A DNA stretch of 64,000 bases from Dreissena polymorpha (lineage: Eukaryota; Mollusca; Bivalvia; Myida; Dreissenidae), in NCBI RefSeq assembly GCF_020536995.1, contig NC_068358.1, forward strand, positions 3,359,043-3,423,042, in the 5' to 3' direction. This document shows, piece by piece, positions 44,431 to 56,577 of the stretch. The translations under genes were made by a program, and so were the position numbers. The notes beneath the pieces are model-generated. The model saw only the letters and a list, made by a program, of their open reading frames with translations, was not told the origin of the DNA and did no database searches. Positions within the stretch are counted from its first letter, which is position 1, and every line of letters starts with the position of its first letter.

Positions 44431-44724
44431 CGACCAGATTTGTATCTGCTGCAACAGACGATTTGTCAAGAATGTTTATGCGTCATGGAGAGTGGAAACA
44501 GACACGAGTTATTTGCGAAAGATTTATTTCATTTCAAAATTATTTATTTATTTGATTGCCAGCATACCAGCACTCCTTTACCTTAGCAATATTAAAAAGC
44601 ATGAGAGTTTTATGAGCTTCTGAGAACTTTGTTTCTCAATTGTTAAACAAAATATTATCTTCGAGAAATGTCTGCTGTAAGTAAAGCGCCTTATGTACGG
44701 AATCCTGATAGTGCGATCTATAAC

Positions 44725-45007
44725 CTCGCCATTTTTTCATCAAGGCGACACTAGACACACGAATCGATAAACGATATTTTTCGCGACAGTCGCGGCGACG
44801 CACGATATTTTTAACACGATATATCGCCTTTTGGGCTACTTACACAAGGGCGATATATCGTGTTAAATATATCGTGCGTCGCCGCGACTGTTGCGCAAAT
44901 TATCCTGCGTCGCCGCGACTGTCGCGAAAAATATCGTGCGTCGTCGCGACTGTCGAGAAAAATATCGTGTATCGCTTCGTGTGTCTAGTGTCGCCCTTGA
45001 TGGCGAG
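44725..45007. mobile_element. Foldback element with repeated GCGACTGTCGCG blocks
   Basis: Ends CTCGCCAT and ATGGCGAG, then inverted GGCGACACTAGACACACGA. The right side carries three near-copies of GTCGCCGCGACTGTCGCG spaced about 35 bp, the left side one in reverse. GC-rich within AT-rich DNA. Confidence 0.75.
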
Positions 45008-45116
45008 AGTATATATGGCCTATTTGCATTCCGTACTTATACGAGAACCTACACATGCTTTATTACATTGCAGTGGGGGATACACTGAATATATTTATCC
45101 AATCTGAACACTGATT

Positions 45117-45381
45117 GCCGTTATGGCGGAATTGTCCGAGGATTCCCGATTGTACATCAATCGTGATACATCGGCTATCTCCGGACTCCTCCGTAAGATA
45201 GATTGATTTATGGAATAAATCGTCTGCTAATCCAGACACTCTGGACCCAACCGGCTATTTATTGCATAAGGTAGCTTACTACTCTTTACGGAGAATCCGG
45301 AGATGGACGAAGTGTTACGATTGCTGATCCAGAGTGGGACTAAATCAATCGGGAACCCTCGGACAATTCCGCCATAACGGC
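45117..45381. mobile_element. MITE with about 35-bp inverted ends
   Basis: GCCGTTATGGCGGAATTGTC at the left and GACAATTCCGCCATAACGGC at the right, with inner matches CCGAGG(A/G)TTCCCGATTG and a second inner pair around TCTCCGGA. Confidence 0.8.
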
Positions 45382-45384
45382 GGT

Positions 45385-46959
45385 GTGATGTAGCCCACTG
45401 TCCGAAGCGTTCAGATTGTGACTAAATGTTCATTCTATACATAGATGGTGACGTCACTACATTGAAGATCGGTGTACACAATGACTAAATGTTAGGTAAA
45501 CTTCGTGATCAATACGAGCCAAGCAATCGTAACAACTCGGCCTAGCTTGGAACAAATGATCGCTCTCCGGAAGGTGCCGATTGGATTACAGTATGTTTTT
45601 TTTTGTACAATTTATTTGTGATTGGTATTCCGGGAACATTTTAAACAAAATATTATTAACATTATGTGGCCTTTTCAGATAGTTTTTATATCATGAGCAC
45701 TGAGAAAAAGATAGATGTGGAACTTTTGGTCAAAAAGAATATCCCGTTTCGCATGTTTCCTTCTGTTCATCCTAAAACGCATAAGAAACAACCGTGCCAG
45801 CATGATTATTTGTTTGTATTTATTGCGCTTATAATTGACACCTTTCGACGGTAAATGCAGATTACGAAATCAAAAGACTCAACATATCAGGGTGTTCGCA
45901 ATCTCACAAGATATCGGAGTTTGTGAATCAAGCATCATGGTGCTGTTTTTTTTTTCTATGCGATATTCTATTCTATACACGGGCGATCTCATGGCGAAAC
46001 ATGATTATTCGTGAAACCCAATGCTATCGTAATAAAGGTGTGTCGTTAAAATACAGGAGGGTGTAAACTTATTGATAAGAAAGTGCAGATTAAACCATGT
46101 GGCAGTTAATTTTTAACAGTGTATTACGTATTACGATCATTTGCACGTTGACAATGAGAACGAAATATTCATGTAATAGTTTCAAAGGTAATGCCTCTCC
46201 GCTTTCGGGAGTGTGTTAAACACATACGTATACAATGTATGCACTGTATATAACGTTGACTGTACGTTGTATATCAGATAGGAAGTTAGAAGTTTTTATG
46301 ACGTTATTTTGTTCCGGTTATTGGCACACAAAGCGAAAAAACACATATCGTGAGCGAAAATACCAACTTGTTATGTTGATCCTTTTTTTTCTTCATGTTA
46401 CAAAATATGTATCAAAACAAAACTATCAGGAACGAAACAATAACAAATCATTACTTCACTTTGCAAAACAAGGTCGCGTTTTGGTACAGAAAGTTCTCGC
46501 TCGCTGGAGTTCATTTGTTGCTATCAGGTTCATGAAAGATAACACGGAAGCTCCGAGGGTGTTGGTGGATGTACGGGCACTCTGGCGTAAATCGCAGCAT
46601 GTCTGATGCCAGAAGATTAGTCAGTCGAGATTTCTACAGGCGTAAATAGATACGCCCGGTACCTGCTGATCTTTTGGACAGACGTGTTTTCCGACGTTTT
46701 GTTGTTTTTGAGTTGACCTTGTTTAGTAATTTATTTCAATGAACAGTTCGTAATGTTCTAAGTTTTGGTACGTGAAGAAAATGAAAGATACTCACTTGCT
46801 TTGATTATCATTAGAGAGCTAAAATATAATAAAAATGCACTTACCGACATGAGAACGCGGTGTCAGGTGGACTGGTGATAAACTTACGCTGTGATAAAAA
46901 GAACAAAATTGTAAACAATTGTTATCGTTTAATATATACTCCCAGCAAAAGCCTCACCT
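45385..46959. other. Unannotated intergenic stretch
   Basis: Contains open frames (for example 46235-46606) without recognisable domains; not supported as genes. Confidence 0.4.
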
Positions 46960-47476
46960 TTAAAGGGATCTTTTCACGCTTTGGTAAATTGACAAAATTG
47001 AAAAAAGTTGTTTCAGATTCGCACATTTTCGTTTTAGTTATGATATTTGTGAGGTAACAGTAATACTGAACATTTACCATGGTGTAATATAGCCATTATA
47101 TGCATCTTTTGACGATTTTAAAACCTAAAAATTATAAAGCGTTGCAACGCGAAACGATTGAATAATTTGGAGAGTTCTGTTTTTGTCGTTAAATTTTGTG
47201 AAACTACGAAGATTGCTTATATAAGGTATAAAATACGTCCAGTATGTGTACTCGGCGGAATAGCTCAGTAGGCTAAAGCGTTTTTACTTCAGGACTCTGG
47301 CAGGACTCCAGTGGTCACTGGTTCGAAACCTGCTCCGGGCAATGTTCTTTTCCTTTTTTTAATTTTATTCTTGATTTTTTACTGGAGCTTTTACGATCCA
47401 ATGTTTACATTTATAAATATAAAGCATTTAATGAATAAGTTAAAAAATGACAAAATCTGTGAAAAGGCCCCTTTAA
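46960..47476 (+). mobile_element. TTAA-MITE with tRNA-like core, copy 3
   Basis: Ends TTAAAGGGATCTTTTCAC and GTGAAAAGGCCCCTTTAA. The core at ~47253-47340 has TAGCTCAGTAGG (A-box-like) and GGTTCGAAACC (B-box-like), a different tRNA type from copies 2 and 4. Confidence 0.87.
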
Positions 47477-47996
47477 CCGGGCACAAACGCAAAACATTCG
47501 TCATAATATTTTCTTCACAATTGGTTTGTCTCAAGCAATTTTTTTGTCTATAACTTAAAACAGATATGGAAAGCATAACTGTCTAGCTTACTTGATTTCA
47601 AATTCGTATTTTTTATTTCTACCAAGAACGACTTAGACAAATAAAATACAACAAACAGCGTAGAATACATATTTTTTACCGATGATACCGTCTAAAAAGG
47701 CAGTTTGGACGTTAAAATGCGATATATGACATAGTTAAATAAGTGTCCGAAAACTGTGAAAGCAAAGGTTACAACGAAGCATTACAACAAGATTCACAGT
47801 ACGAAAGCTTGCACAAGTGAAGTTGAATCTGTGATACGTTTGTACACACGATTTTGTATCAAATAATACTTGTATCAAATATAATCAATTTAAATGCGTT
47901 AATGTGCACATTCGTACGAAAGTTTACTCATTGACGCGTGATGAATACAACTATTTAACTTTTAAACAAACACTATATTAAATATGAGCTTCGATT

Positions 47997-48214
47997 TGGG
48001 GAAACGTAGTTCCGTGCATGTGCGCAAAGTGTAATCCCAGATTAGCTTGTGCAGTCCGCACAGGCTAATCTGGGACGACACTTTCCGCCAAGACAGGATT
48101 TACGTTCAGAAGATACATCCTTTAAACGAAAATTTCAATAAAAGCGGAAAATGTCGTCCCTGATTGCACAGGGTGACACTTTACACAATTGCATTAAGCC
48201 CAGTTTTCCCATAC
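47997..48214. mobile_element. Long-TIR MITE (family E)
   Basis: Contains GTGCAGTCCGCACAGGC, GGGACGACACTTTCCGCC and an end GCATTAAGCCCAGTTTTCCC; the outer left terminus is degraded. Confidence 0.7.
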
Positions 48215-48671
48215 CATAATTGTATTGATATGAGAAAGCTGAAAACGACAAGTACTCACATACGAAGAAACCACGTAACATTCTAGTAAGAAGCAAAATA
48301 AGATGAGTTCGATTCCACCAGTGCAAGAAAAGAAAGACCACACAGGGTCTGCTTCATTATCGATCGGTAGGTACCGTATGTTGATTGTTTTGTTGTCGGC
48401 GTAGTGATGACGCTAATGCGCTTATCACTCTAACGTCTCTAAAATCTGCCTTTTAGTGAAAAACACGGGTGTTCCCATGACAGGCAGCCAACCGGTGATA
48501 ATCATTTCGAGTCTAATGTTCGTGTGATTTGTACCAACTTTCTTGGCAACGGACACGAGAAGAATCAGTTTATCAATCAACTTGCTCAAATTGTGTTGGA
48601 ATAATGACGTTTTGGGAGTCTGTACAAGTGCACCAACAGCCACACAACGATAATTATGTGAGTCGCGCCCT

Positions 48672-48921
48672 TGAAAAACGGGCTCTAAAGCATATACCTT
48701 TTTGTGCCGTCCCATATTAACCTGTGCGGTCCGCACAGGCTTATTGTGGAAGACACTGTATGCTTTATGGTAATTTTTGTTGACAGGAAGTCGCTTCGTA
48801 GATTAGCTCAGTTTAGGCGGAAGTCGTCGTCCCTGATAAGCCTGTGCTGACTTCACGTGCTCATATGGGACGACACTTAACGCACATGCATTAAGCCCCG
48901 TTTTCTCAGAGCGAGGCTCAT
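48672..48921. mobile_element. Long-TIR MITE (family E)
   Basis: Begins TTGAAAAACGGGCTCTAAAG and ends GCATTAAGCCCCGTTTTCTC; internal GTGCGGTCCGCACAGGC. Confidence 0.72.
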
Positions 48922-49063
48922 GTGTAGGTAGAGGAATCTGCGTCCACACCGGATGTTTGTTGTTCTGTAATTATATTTCGTGTTTTGGTATCCAGATGTT
49001 GTATTATTCGCATTTATATCATAAAACCATGCAATTTTGAGATACTACTTAAATTATGTAGTT

Positions 49064-49277
49064 TTAACCCTTTGCATGCTGGGAAATTTGTCGTCTGCTA
49101 AAATGTCGTCTGCAGAATTTCTAAAATTAGCATTTTCTTCGATTTTTTTCCAAAGAATACTATCAGAACAGCAAACAGTTTGGATCCTGATGAGACGCCA
49201 CGTTCTGTGGCGTCTCATCTGGATCCAAACTGTTTGCAAAGGCCTTTAAAATTCGGTTCCCGCACTGAAAGGGTTAA
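49064..49277 (+). mobile_element. TTAA hairpin MITE (family H1), copy b
   Basis: TTAACCCTTTGCATG and GCACTGAAAGGGTTAA ends; hairpin arms as in copy a with one mismatch. Confidence 0.88.
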
Positions 49278-49359
49278 ATGTAAAATGTGCATGACAAATA
49301 AATGAATTGTTGCAATCCAAAATTATGGTGAGCCTTTGTAGTTCTTTGTTTACACATTT

Positions 49360-52220
49360 CTTGATAAAGAAATTAATTACCTAAAACAGTATGTATTTCT
49401 TGATTACAAGATTTCGATTTTACTTTTAATCATTTCTTGATTATCAAGGAATTGGTCATATTTACTGATATCAAAAATGTAATTGTTTGTTATCAGTAAA
49501 TAAAATCTTTATATTAATAATCGATTCCTTGATTTCGTAAAATCATGTATTGACAACGATAAAACTCTCTGAAATTATTAGTGGACAGTTTTAGTCTACA
49601 AAAGAGGCTAACCGCATGATAATTCAATACGGACACGGTGTTTTGAAGAGGTCTTTATATTTAAAGCAACGCATTTCCGATATTTTCGACTGATATTTTT
49701 GTTCAATAAATCCGTCTGTTGCTGTCGATTTGCCGAATGTGGACAAAGGAGAACTTGATTAAATCGAAATACGGGATTTTGTTTAAAATTAGGGAACTGG
49801 TCGCATAAGTAACACGCCGGCCGGGTATGCGGATACTTTGATAACAGATGGCACTTCGATACCAGATAACAACAAAAGCCACGCGCGAGAGGTGAGTTCT
49901 TCAGCATTTTTGCATTTATGTTCTGTTCATTTGGTTTTCAGACACGTTACATTGTTTGGTCGATTAATGGTATAGTACTTCGTATTGCGGAGTAAAAAAA
50001 ATCGTGGAAAAAAAACAGTGGATTATAATAAAAAAGATAAAATTCCATCGATAATCATTATGAATTCGATGATCAGTACGTATTTCAACAAAATAAAAAT
50101 ACTTGGAAATAAAGCAGGAACGTGCCAACTAATCGAAATAAAAGATCAATATGTCCATTAATGGTACACCATTTTAAATTTTAGTTAACTAACGTATTTG
50201 AGGAAATTAATATGTTTTAAGAGTCGGATTTCAAATTTCCATGGACACTTGTTTTACCGATCATCTCAAAGACAATGGCACTTCGATTCCAGATTACTCG
50301 ACACTTTTTACCAGATACAACACACTCTATTTAGTGACTCAGAAATGCAGAATTCGCTGTGGAATACTGTTATAGTAAGCGGGCAATAAATAAAAATGTA
50401 TGTACTGACGTAAATTAAAAACGAGTTACCGAAACATGTTATTATCCCTTTGGAATATGATAATGATTTCGTATAAATGTGATAGACACACGTGAAACTA
50501 ATTCGATATGCCTAATGAATACAGTCTTTATGACCATAAATTTTCCAGTTTTCGAGTCACCCAACAGCTGGATCTTCGCATAGTACACAAGCTTAAACAA
50601 TTTTAAATTACATTTAAAATGTAACTCTCATCAGACATATCGAAGATGTTAATTTAAAATTGTTTAACCTCAGGTACTATGTAATTTTAAATTACATTCT
50701 TTGTAGCGAAACGGCTGGTCTAAAGCATGTATAATTATGTCCTAATGAAGGTACTTAGGCCATTTACTTATATACTAGATAGCGTGTCATGAAACATTAC
50801 TCCGCTAAAACTGCTAAGAGCTAAATTTCAGTAGCGATGCAGGTCCGAAATTCTATTAGAACTTTTTGGCTCAATGCCATGAAATAAAAAATAGCAATAA
50901 CGGTACAGGCGATCGATTTAATCACACGATGGTGGTGTCAAAGTTGTGCATATCCGTCGTTGTTATTAATATAAACACAAAACATTCTGCATACGAACTT
51001 GGATATACGTGACATTATTATATAAGCAGAAATTAGCATTTGAATCTTATTTAAAATTTGCACTTATAATATTAATTATATAAATTAATAGTAATAAGAT
51101 TTTTGAAAACGAACAACGCCATTGGTTATATTTCACATGTGTTTGTAATTACGTTATGCATAGATTCCCAATGTGTCGCGCTTGACAATTCAAATTGATT
51201 CGTACTTCAATGTGTTTGGTTAGAATAGCCATAATATACATAAATGCATTTCATGTAGAAGATAATATTCGGTTATTAGAGTGCCCAATTTGTTGAAAGT
51301 CTCTGTTATCCGAAGTGCCCTATATCGGGAATCAAAGTGTGCGCAACTTCATGAATACCACCTATTAAAACATGCTCTATCTTCGTTAATATTTCATTGA
51401 ATACTATCAAAATTTCAATATTTGAAGCACAGTGATTACCCTACATGCTGGAATATCAAACAATTTCTTGAAATATTTCTAAGTAGTTTTATTTTGTTGA
51501 AATGTTTACTGTTCATCCAGTTTATGCTGTTTTCCGACCGAATTTTCTATTTTTGGGAGAAAAATCTACCATTCTTCCGTGATTTTTTTCTTTCCAATAT
51601 AAAAAGGATACACCGTTTATAAACTCGACCATGCGCCTTGTCTAAAAAACTAATCTTTATGATATAACTTAAAAAAACTGAGGAACTTACCTCTCGCGCG
51701 TGGCTTTTGTTGTTATCTGGTATCGAAGTGCCATCTGTTATCAAAGTATCCGTATACCCAGCGTGAGTAATAAGAATTAAAAATAACCTTCGTACAATGG
51801 ATTAAATTAAAACACATTTTAAGTTTCTAATGATATTTTTCATTGCATACGTCTTCTTTAGTCTTAATCTGGGTAATAGCTGTCTGAGGACAATATATAT
51901 TTTGATCGAAAAACACCTATTAATAAAACAAAACAGAACCTGTCTATTTTTTCAATAATTCGATTTCTTGATATTAAAATTACGTGGCATTTCTGATACC
52001 GAGATTTCGATTTATTGATGTCAATAAAACGATTTATTAATATAAACACGTATTTTTTTAAATGTATGTAAAAAAAAAACATTTTTTGTAAATACTTCTT
52101 TAATTTTTTTGATTTCAATAGTTCTGTTTCTTGACATCAACGTTGATTTGTTTAATCCGAAAATGCATTTTATTGACATCACTTATTATATATTTTTGTT
52201 ATCATTAAATAAATCCTGAT
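49360..52220. repeat. Large inverted region with near-identical 82-bp arms
   Basis: Left arm 49823-49904 and right arm 51679-51760 are reverse complements with about three differences. Each reads GGGTAT(G/A)CGGATACTTTG... to CGCGAGAG, followed by a splice-donor-like GTGAGT or GTAAGT. The outer flanks (49360-49560 and 51950-52220) both contain TTTCTTGAT(T)A-type short motifs. Two diverged copies of the TGGCACTTCGATTCCAGAT motif lie between (50277 and, reversed, ~51315). Either a foldback element or an inverted duplication of an exon. Confidence 0.6.
49791..49892 (+). other. Possible small exon in the left arm
   Basis: Between an AG at ~49790 and the GTGAGT donor, one frame is open: TGRISNTPAGYADTLITDG then TSIPDNNKSHARE. 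The reverse arm at 51.7 kb encodes the same peptide with one change. Unknown product. Confidence 0.25.
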
Positions 52221-52224
52221 ATCC

Positions 52225-52989
52225 AGAATAAATGACTAAAAAAAGTCATTAAAATAGAACAGCGGTGCCCCATACAATTTGTGTATTTAGCAGAAAATAC
52301 AGTCCGTCAACCCTTGCAAGACCATTTGCACTTTTATTACATTAATTTTTGCATGCCGACAGACAGCCTTAATACGATTACATTTTAATTGTCACTTGTA
52401 CTTGTTGAGCAAGAGCATCTAGGTCCGCGTGTCATGAAACGAATTAGGAAATTCACTTATATTGCAGCGTTCATATTGAAGACCTGAGATTTTTACAGGC
52501 ATTACGCATACAAGTTATAGTTAAATTTAAATGCAAAATGAAAGACAAAAGTAAACATACGGAAGGTTAATGTCATTATTACGTGTATGTATGGCTGTGA
52601 CAGCGGTTTACAGTGAGGGTAATAAACGGTCAGGGACAGGGAAAAAGAAGTCGCAGACCTTGAGAAAGGATATGATATTGTTTAATTATTGCGTAAAATT
52701 GGTAATTAAACCCCAAGAAGGGTATTTAACAGCCGATATAACGATATAAAATTTAATTAGCCGTTCGAGATCTTTATGTGAAAAAAAGACTACGGTAAGT
52801 ACTCTCGGATTGCATGACACAAAATATTATCACGTATCATTAGAGATTGTGAACCTTGAAAAAAAGATGAATATTAGATAGAACACAACACGTACCAAAT
52901 CCAAAGCCTTGTTCCTAGTAATTGAATATCCAAGTGATTGAAAATGTTCAACAGGAACTCTATCAGTGAGTCAAGGTATCATTTGGTAG
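52225..52989. other. Unannotated intergenic stretch
   Basis: AT-rich; no signal. Confidence 0.4.
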
Positions 52990-53176
52990 CTCATGTGCAG
53001 TCCGCACAGGCTAGCCAGGGCACTTTCCGTTATAATGGAATCTTTCGTTTTGAAAGAAGTCTCTCCTGAACATAAATCCAGTCTATGCGGAAAGTGTCTT
53101 AGGACTGCACAGGCTAATATGGGACGACCCTCTAAGCACATGCATTGAGCCAGGTCTTCCCTGAGAGCGGCCCATA
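52990..53176. mobile_element. Long-TIR MITE (family E), diverged
   Basis: GTGCAGTCCGCACAGGCTAG, GGCACTTTCCG and CACATGCATTGAGCCAGG; outer ends eroded. Confidence 0.65.
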
Positions 53177-53225
53177 CGTATGGTATGATCCTACCACGAA
53201 ACATCGGAGCCTTGTTCTGCGAAAA

Positions 53226-53446
53226 GTGTCGTCCCAGATTAGCTTGTGCAATCCGCACAGGCTAATCGGGGACGGCACTTTCCGCTTGTATGACATTTTA
53301 CGTTTAAATGAAGTCTCTTCTTAGCAAAAAATCCAATTAAGGCGGAAAGTTTCGTCCCTGATTAGCCTGTTCGAACTGCACAGGCTAATCTGTGACGACA
53401 CTTTTCGCACATGCATTATGCCCAGTTTTCTCGTACCACGAAACAT
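53226..53446. mobile_element. Long-TIR MITE (family E)
   Basis: GTGTCGTCCCAGATTAGC to GCATTATGCCCAGTTTTCTC, with both self-complementary blocks. Confidence 0.75.
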
Positions 53447-53544
53447 AGGATTTATGATGGGTATGCATTTCATTCGATTCATTTTTTACCAGTACATACA
53501 TGTAGTTCTATGAAGCTTCTGGAATCGCACTCTTTTCTGAAAAA

Positions 53545-53744
53545 AAGGCTTTGGCAAACAGCGTAGACCCAGATGAGGCGCCGCATAATGCGGCGTCTCA
53601 TATGGGTTTGCGCTGTTTGCTAAAAGGAATTTCTGTAAGAAATATTCTAAATATATAAATAAATATACTAGACATCCCTAATTTTAGAAATAAATTGTTC
53701 CAATTTAGAAGGATTTGAGAGGCCATCAGGCATAAATGGGTTAC
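53545..53744 (-). mobile_element. TTAA hairpin MITE (family H2), reversed copy
   Basis: Hairpin CAGACCCAGATGAGGCGCCG-like (here TAGACCCAGATGAGGCG ... GGGTTTGCGCTG) and outer end GGCATAAATGGGTTA. The inner terminus is degraded. Confidence 0.75.
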
Positions 53745-53749
53745 AGTAG

Positions 53750-53957
53750 TACACGGATCCAGAGACCGGAAGTGTGGTCTTGGTTCAACATACACCGTAT
53801 GCATACGCCAAGAACGGCACCAAAAATATCGTTCGATTCACATGTTTTATCAATGACACTGATTTGGTCAATCAATCATGGCACCGATTGTTTCAGGCAA
53901 TGTGGGGAGCATGCAGTTTTTTTTTGTTTCTGATACACTGGTTCATATCGCTTATCG
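53750..53957 (+). CDS. Candidate orphan exon of a membrane protein (unidentified)
   Basis: Open for 69 codons between a TAG acceptor at 53749 and an ATCG|GTGAGT donor. It reads YTDPETGSVVLVQHTPYAYA, KNGTKNIVRFTCFINDTD, LVNQSWHRLFQAMWG, then a hydrophobic helix ACSFFLFLIHWFISLI. The composition is protein-like: NGT and NDT glycosylation sites precede the helix. The Y-x-DPE-x-SV-x-L pattern before a helix faintly recalls BK-channel beta subunits; I do not rely on it. The acceptor abuts the end of an H2 MITE and lacks a pyrimidine tract. No partner exon found. Confidence 0.35.
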
Positions 53958-54365
53958 GTGAGTTATTTCTTTATTGTCGTTAATTGGGCATGAACACCAC
54001 TCGATGCCTTCACTTGAAAGATACTGCGGTAAACGATGTAGAAATGCGTGTCTTTTTTATTGACTTCGCACAAAAAATGAGAGGAAAAAAGAGGAAAATG
54101 GATGAGTGAGCGATTCCGTCACGTTCACATGTTAGTTTATAATTTGACAAATAAAATGTTAACGTCGAAATCGTATGTTTTCGCTTTAAGTGAAAACTAA
54201 ATAAGCTGCTACAAGATTAACGTCATGCAAAGTATTACGTTCTTATTTTAATAGACTTGCATGCATAATCATCCAACTAAATGTAGAAAACATTTCAAGC
54301 TAACACAACCATTCAAGCTATTCAATTAGGTGCTTAATCCATTCTATGCTTTCCATTTAATAAAC

Positions 54366-54517
54366 GAGCCTCGCTCTGTGAAAACGGGGCTTAATGCATG
54401 TCCCAGATTAGCATGTGATTCCCGAAATACGCTGATCTGGGACATTGTATGATTTTATTGTATTTTTCTTGCAAACAAAGTCTCTTCTTCGCGGAAAACT
54501 AGTTTAATCGGCATGTG
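54366..54517. mobile_element. Long-TIR MITE (family E), truncated
   Basis: Starts GAGCCTCGCTCTGTGAAAAC, GGGCTTAATGCATG; cut by the TTAA-MITE at 54518. Confidence 0.65.
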
Positions 54518-55026
54518 TTAAAGGGGCCTTTTCACGTTTTGGAAAATTGACAAAATAGTGTTTTTTTCAGATTCGCACATGTTCCTTTCCGTTATGATAT
54601 TTGTGAGGAAACTGTAACACTGAACATTTTCCATGCTCTAAAATAGCCATTATATGCATCTTTTGACGATTTAAAAACTTACATAATTATAAAGCGTTGC
54701 AATGCGAAACGATTGAAACATTTGGAGAGTTCTGTTGTTGTCGTCGTTAAATTTTGTGAAACTACGAGGATTGCTTATATAAATTATAAAAAAACATCCT
54801 TCATTTATAAGCGCGGATGGCCGAGTGGTCAAAGTGGTAGACTTTTTACTCCAGGACTCCAGGGGTTAGTGGTTCGAGCCCTGTTTAGGGTTACTTTTTT
54901 TCTTTTTTACTTTTATTCTTTATTTTCTTACTGGAGCTTTTTAAATCCAATGTTTACATTTATCAATATAAAGCATTTAAAGACAAACTTCAATACATGC
55001 CAAAATCTGTGAAATGGCCCATTTAA
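54518..55026 (+). mobile_element. TTAA-MITE with tRNA-like core, copy 4
   Basis: Ends TTAAAGGGGCCTTTTCAC and GTGAAATGGCCCATTTAA. Core 54811-54890 with A-box TGGCCGAGTGG and B-box GGTTCGAGCCC and a long variable arm, Leu/Ser-like. The best-preserved promoter of the four. Confidence 0.88.
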
Positions 55027-55612
55027 AGAAAACTAATTATGCCACACACAATAATCATTTTCCTCCCTTCTCCCCATAAGTAATGAATAAATAGTACACA
55101 CATTTACAAATACAAGAACAGTACATTGTTGAGTACCTGTATTTCTTATTGTTAGGTAGTGCGTTGGTTTTTCTGAGGTTGCGAACTTAATCTAGAAAAG
55201 ATACTAAAATGTGACAGTAGTAGAAGGGGAGTAACTTTAAAAAATGTGATGGTTGAAGTCGGGCGCATTTACCTTCCATGTAAAAACTAAGCACTGAGTT
55301 GTACACTTATTTATGAAACGCAGCACACTCATAGTTTAACAACTTATCGTGTCGTGAATAATGTGGTGGGTGACATTTAAAAGTTGTACAAGTTAGATAA
55401 TTTTATACCTGCCATTTCCACCGTAAATGATAACAATAGGGCCATGATGACCCCCTAAAGCGCTCATCTGAATTTTAGGTAAACTAATTGTCAAAACTTC
55501 GCCTTTTGACCGAATGTTTAGACATCGTATGCGAAATCAGTATCCGAATTACAGTAAACGACATTTAACAACATGAATACCAACATCACAACATTGAGAA
55601 TACGTTATTAAT
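55027..55612. other. Unannotated intergenic stretch
   Basis: Nothing recognised. Confidence 0.4.
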
Positions 55613-55655
55613 GCCCTATTGGTCATTGTCGGCTCGGGTACTTCTTTCATGTATC
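55613..55655. mobile_element. Terminal fragment of the Mutator-like MITE
   Basis: CTATTGGTCATTGTCGGCTC followed by GGGTACTTCTTTCATGTA matches the end of the element at 11387, then diverges into unrelated sequence. Confidence 0.65.
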
Positions 55656-55736
55656 GCGCGGTGGTTTCTGAAGCGCCGTCCTTACCAAGCAAGCCACAAT
55701 ACTAGGGAATATCCGGGAGACTGAAACGTCCTTGTC

Positions 55737-55925
55737 TTAACCCATGTACGTTTCTCGTATGTGAACGGCTGGAAACCTCCAGGGAGTTCCGAAAACTTCA
55801 TTGTCTTTCAGCAGATGATCCATGTCAAACTTACGAGTGACGTCACTGGCAAGCATGATGTCCGTAACCAGACTTCTGAGCTTATGAAGGCGATAAGCAT
55901 CATCTGCGTGGAATGTCATCTTGTC
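55737..55925 (-). pseudogene. Gene-like fragment beside a Mutator-like end
   Basis: Minus-strand frame MTFHADDAYRLHKLRSLVTD, IMLASDVTRKFDMDHLLKDN, EVFGTPWRFPAVHIRETYMG then stop. The LRSLVTDIMLASDVTRKF segment weakly recalls the LATD-helix region of cyclic-nucleotide phosphodiesterases. The plus-strand frame is also open over much of it. Likely a captured or decayed fragment; identity uncertain. Confidence 0.3.
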
Positions 55926-56102
55926 GGTGCATACTGTAAAAGGGCATAATCGACTTGTTGGGCTCTAGCTGCTGTAGGTCCAGTCGTTCATGGAGTTCAG
56001 CTGTTTGCAAGGTGGATTGCTTGGAGTGCCCTTCTAGTTTTCAGCAGTTTCCAACGACCTTGGACACACACGTAAAGTCTAACACTTCCTTCACCCACAA
56101 CT

Positions 56103-56290
<188 letters not shown>

Positions 56291-56577
56291 CAAAGCAGGA
56301 CAAGTCGGACAAACCGTCGAATTGAGGTCTCATTGTTGAGGTAAACGTTTCTTTAACCCGTTTCTGTCAGACAGAACTCATTGACACTGAGGCGAAAGAG
56401 GACAATTAGGAAACTAGACCAGTCAACCTCAACGCAGAGATTCGACTGGAACCAGCATATGTGGATATAATTGTATGTGAGAGCATGGAACGACAACTCT
56501 GCGTGTAGATTGTAGACCAGTATCACCAAGGTAATGTGGTATTTGCACGGACAACCGCTGGGCAAAAGAGCAATTAA

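Noticed and set aside
46235-46606. 123-aa open frame
   Set aside because: No recognisable motif and no supporting signals; could be chance.
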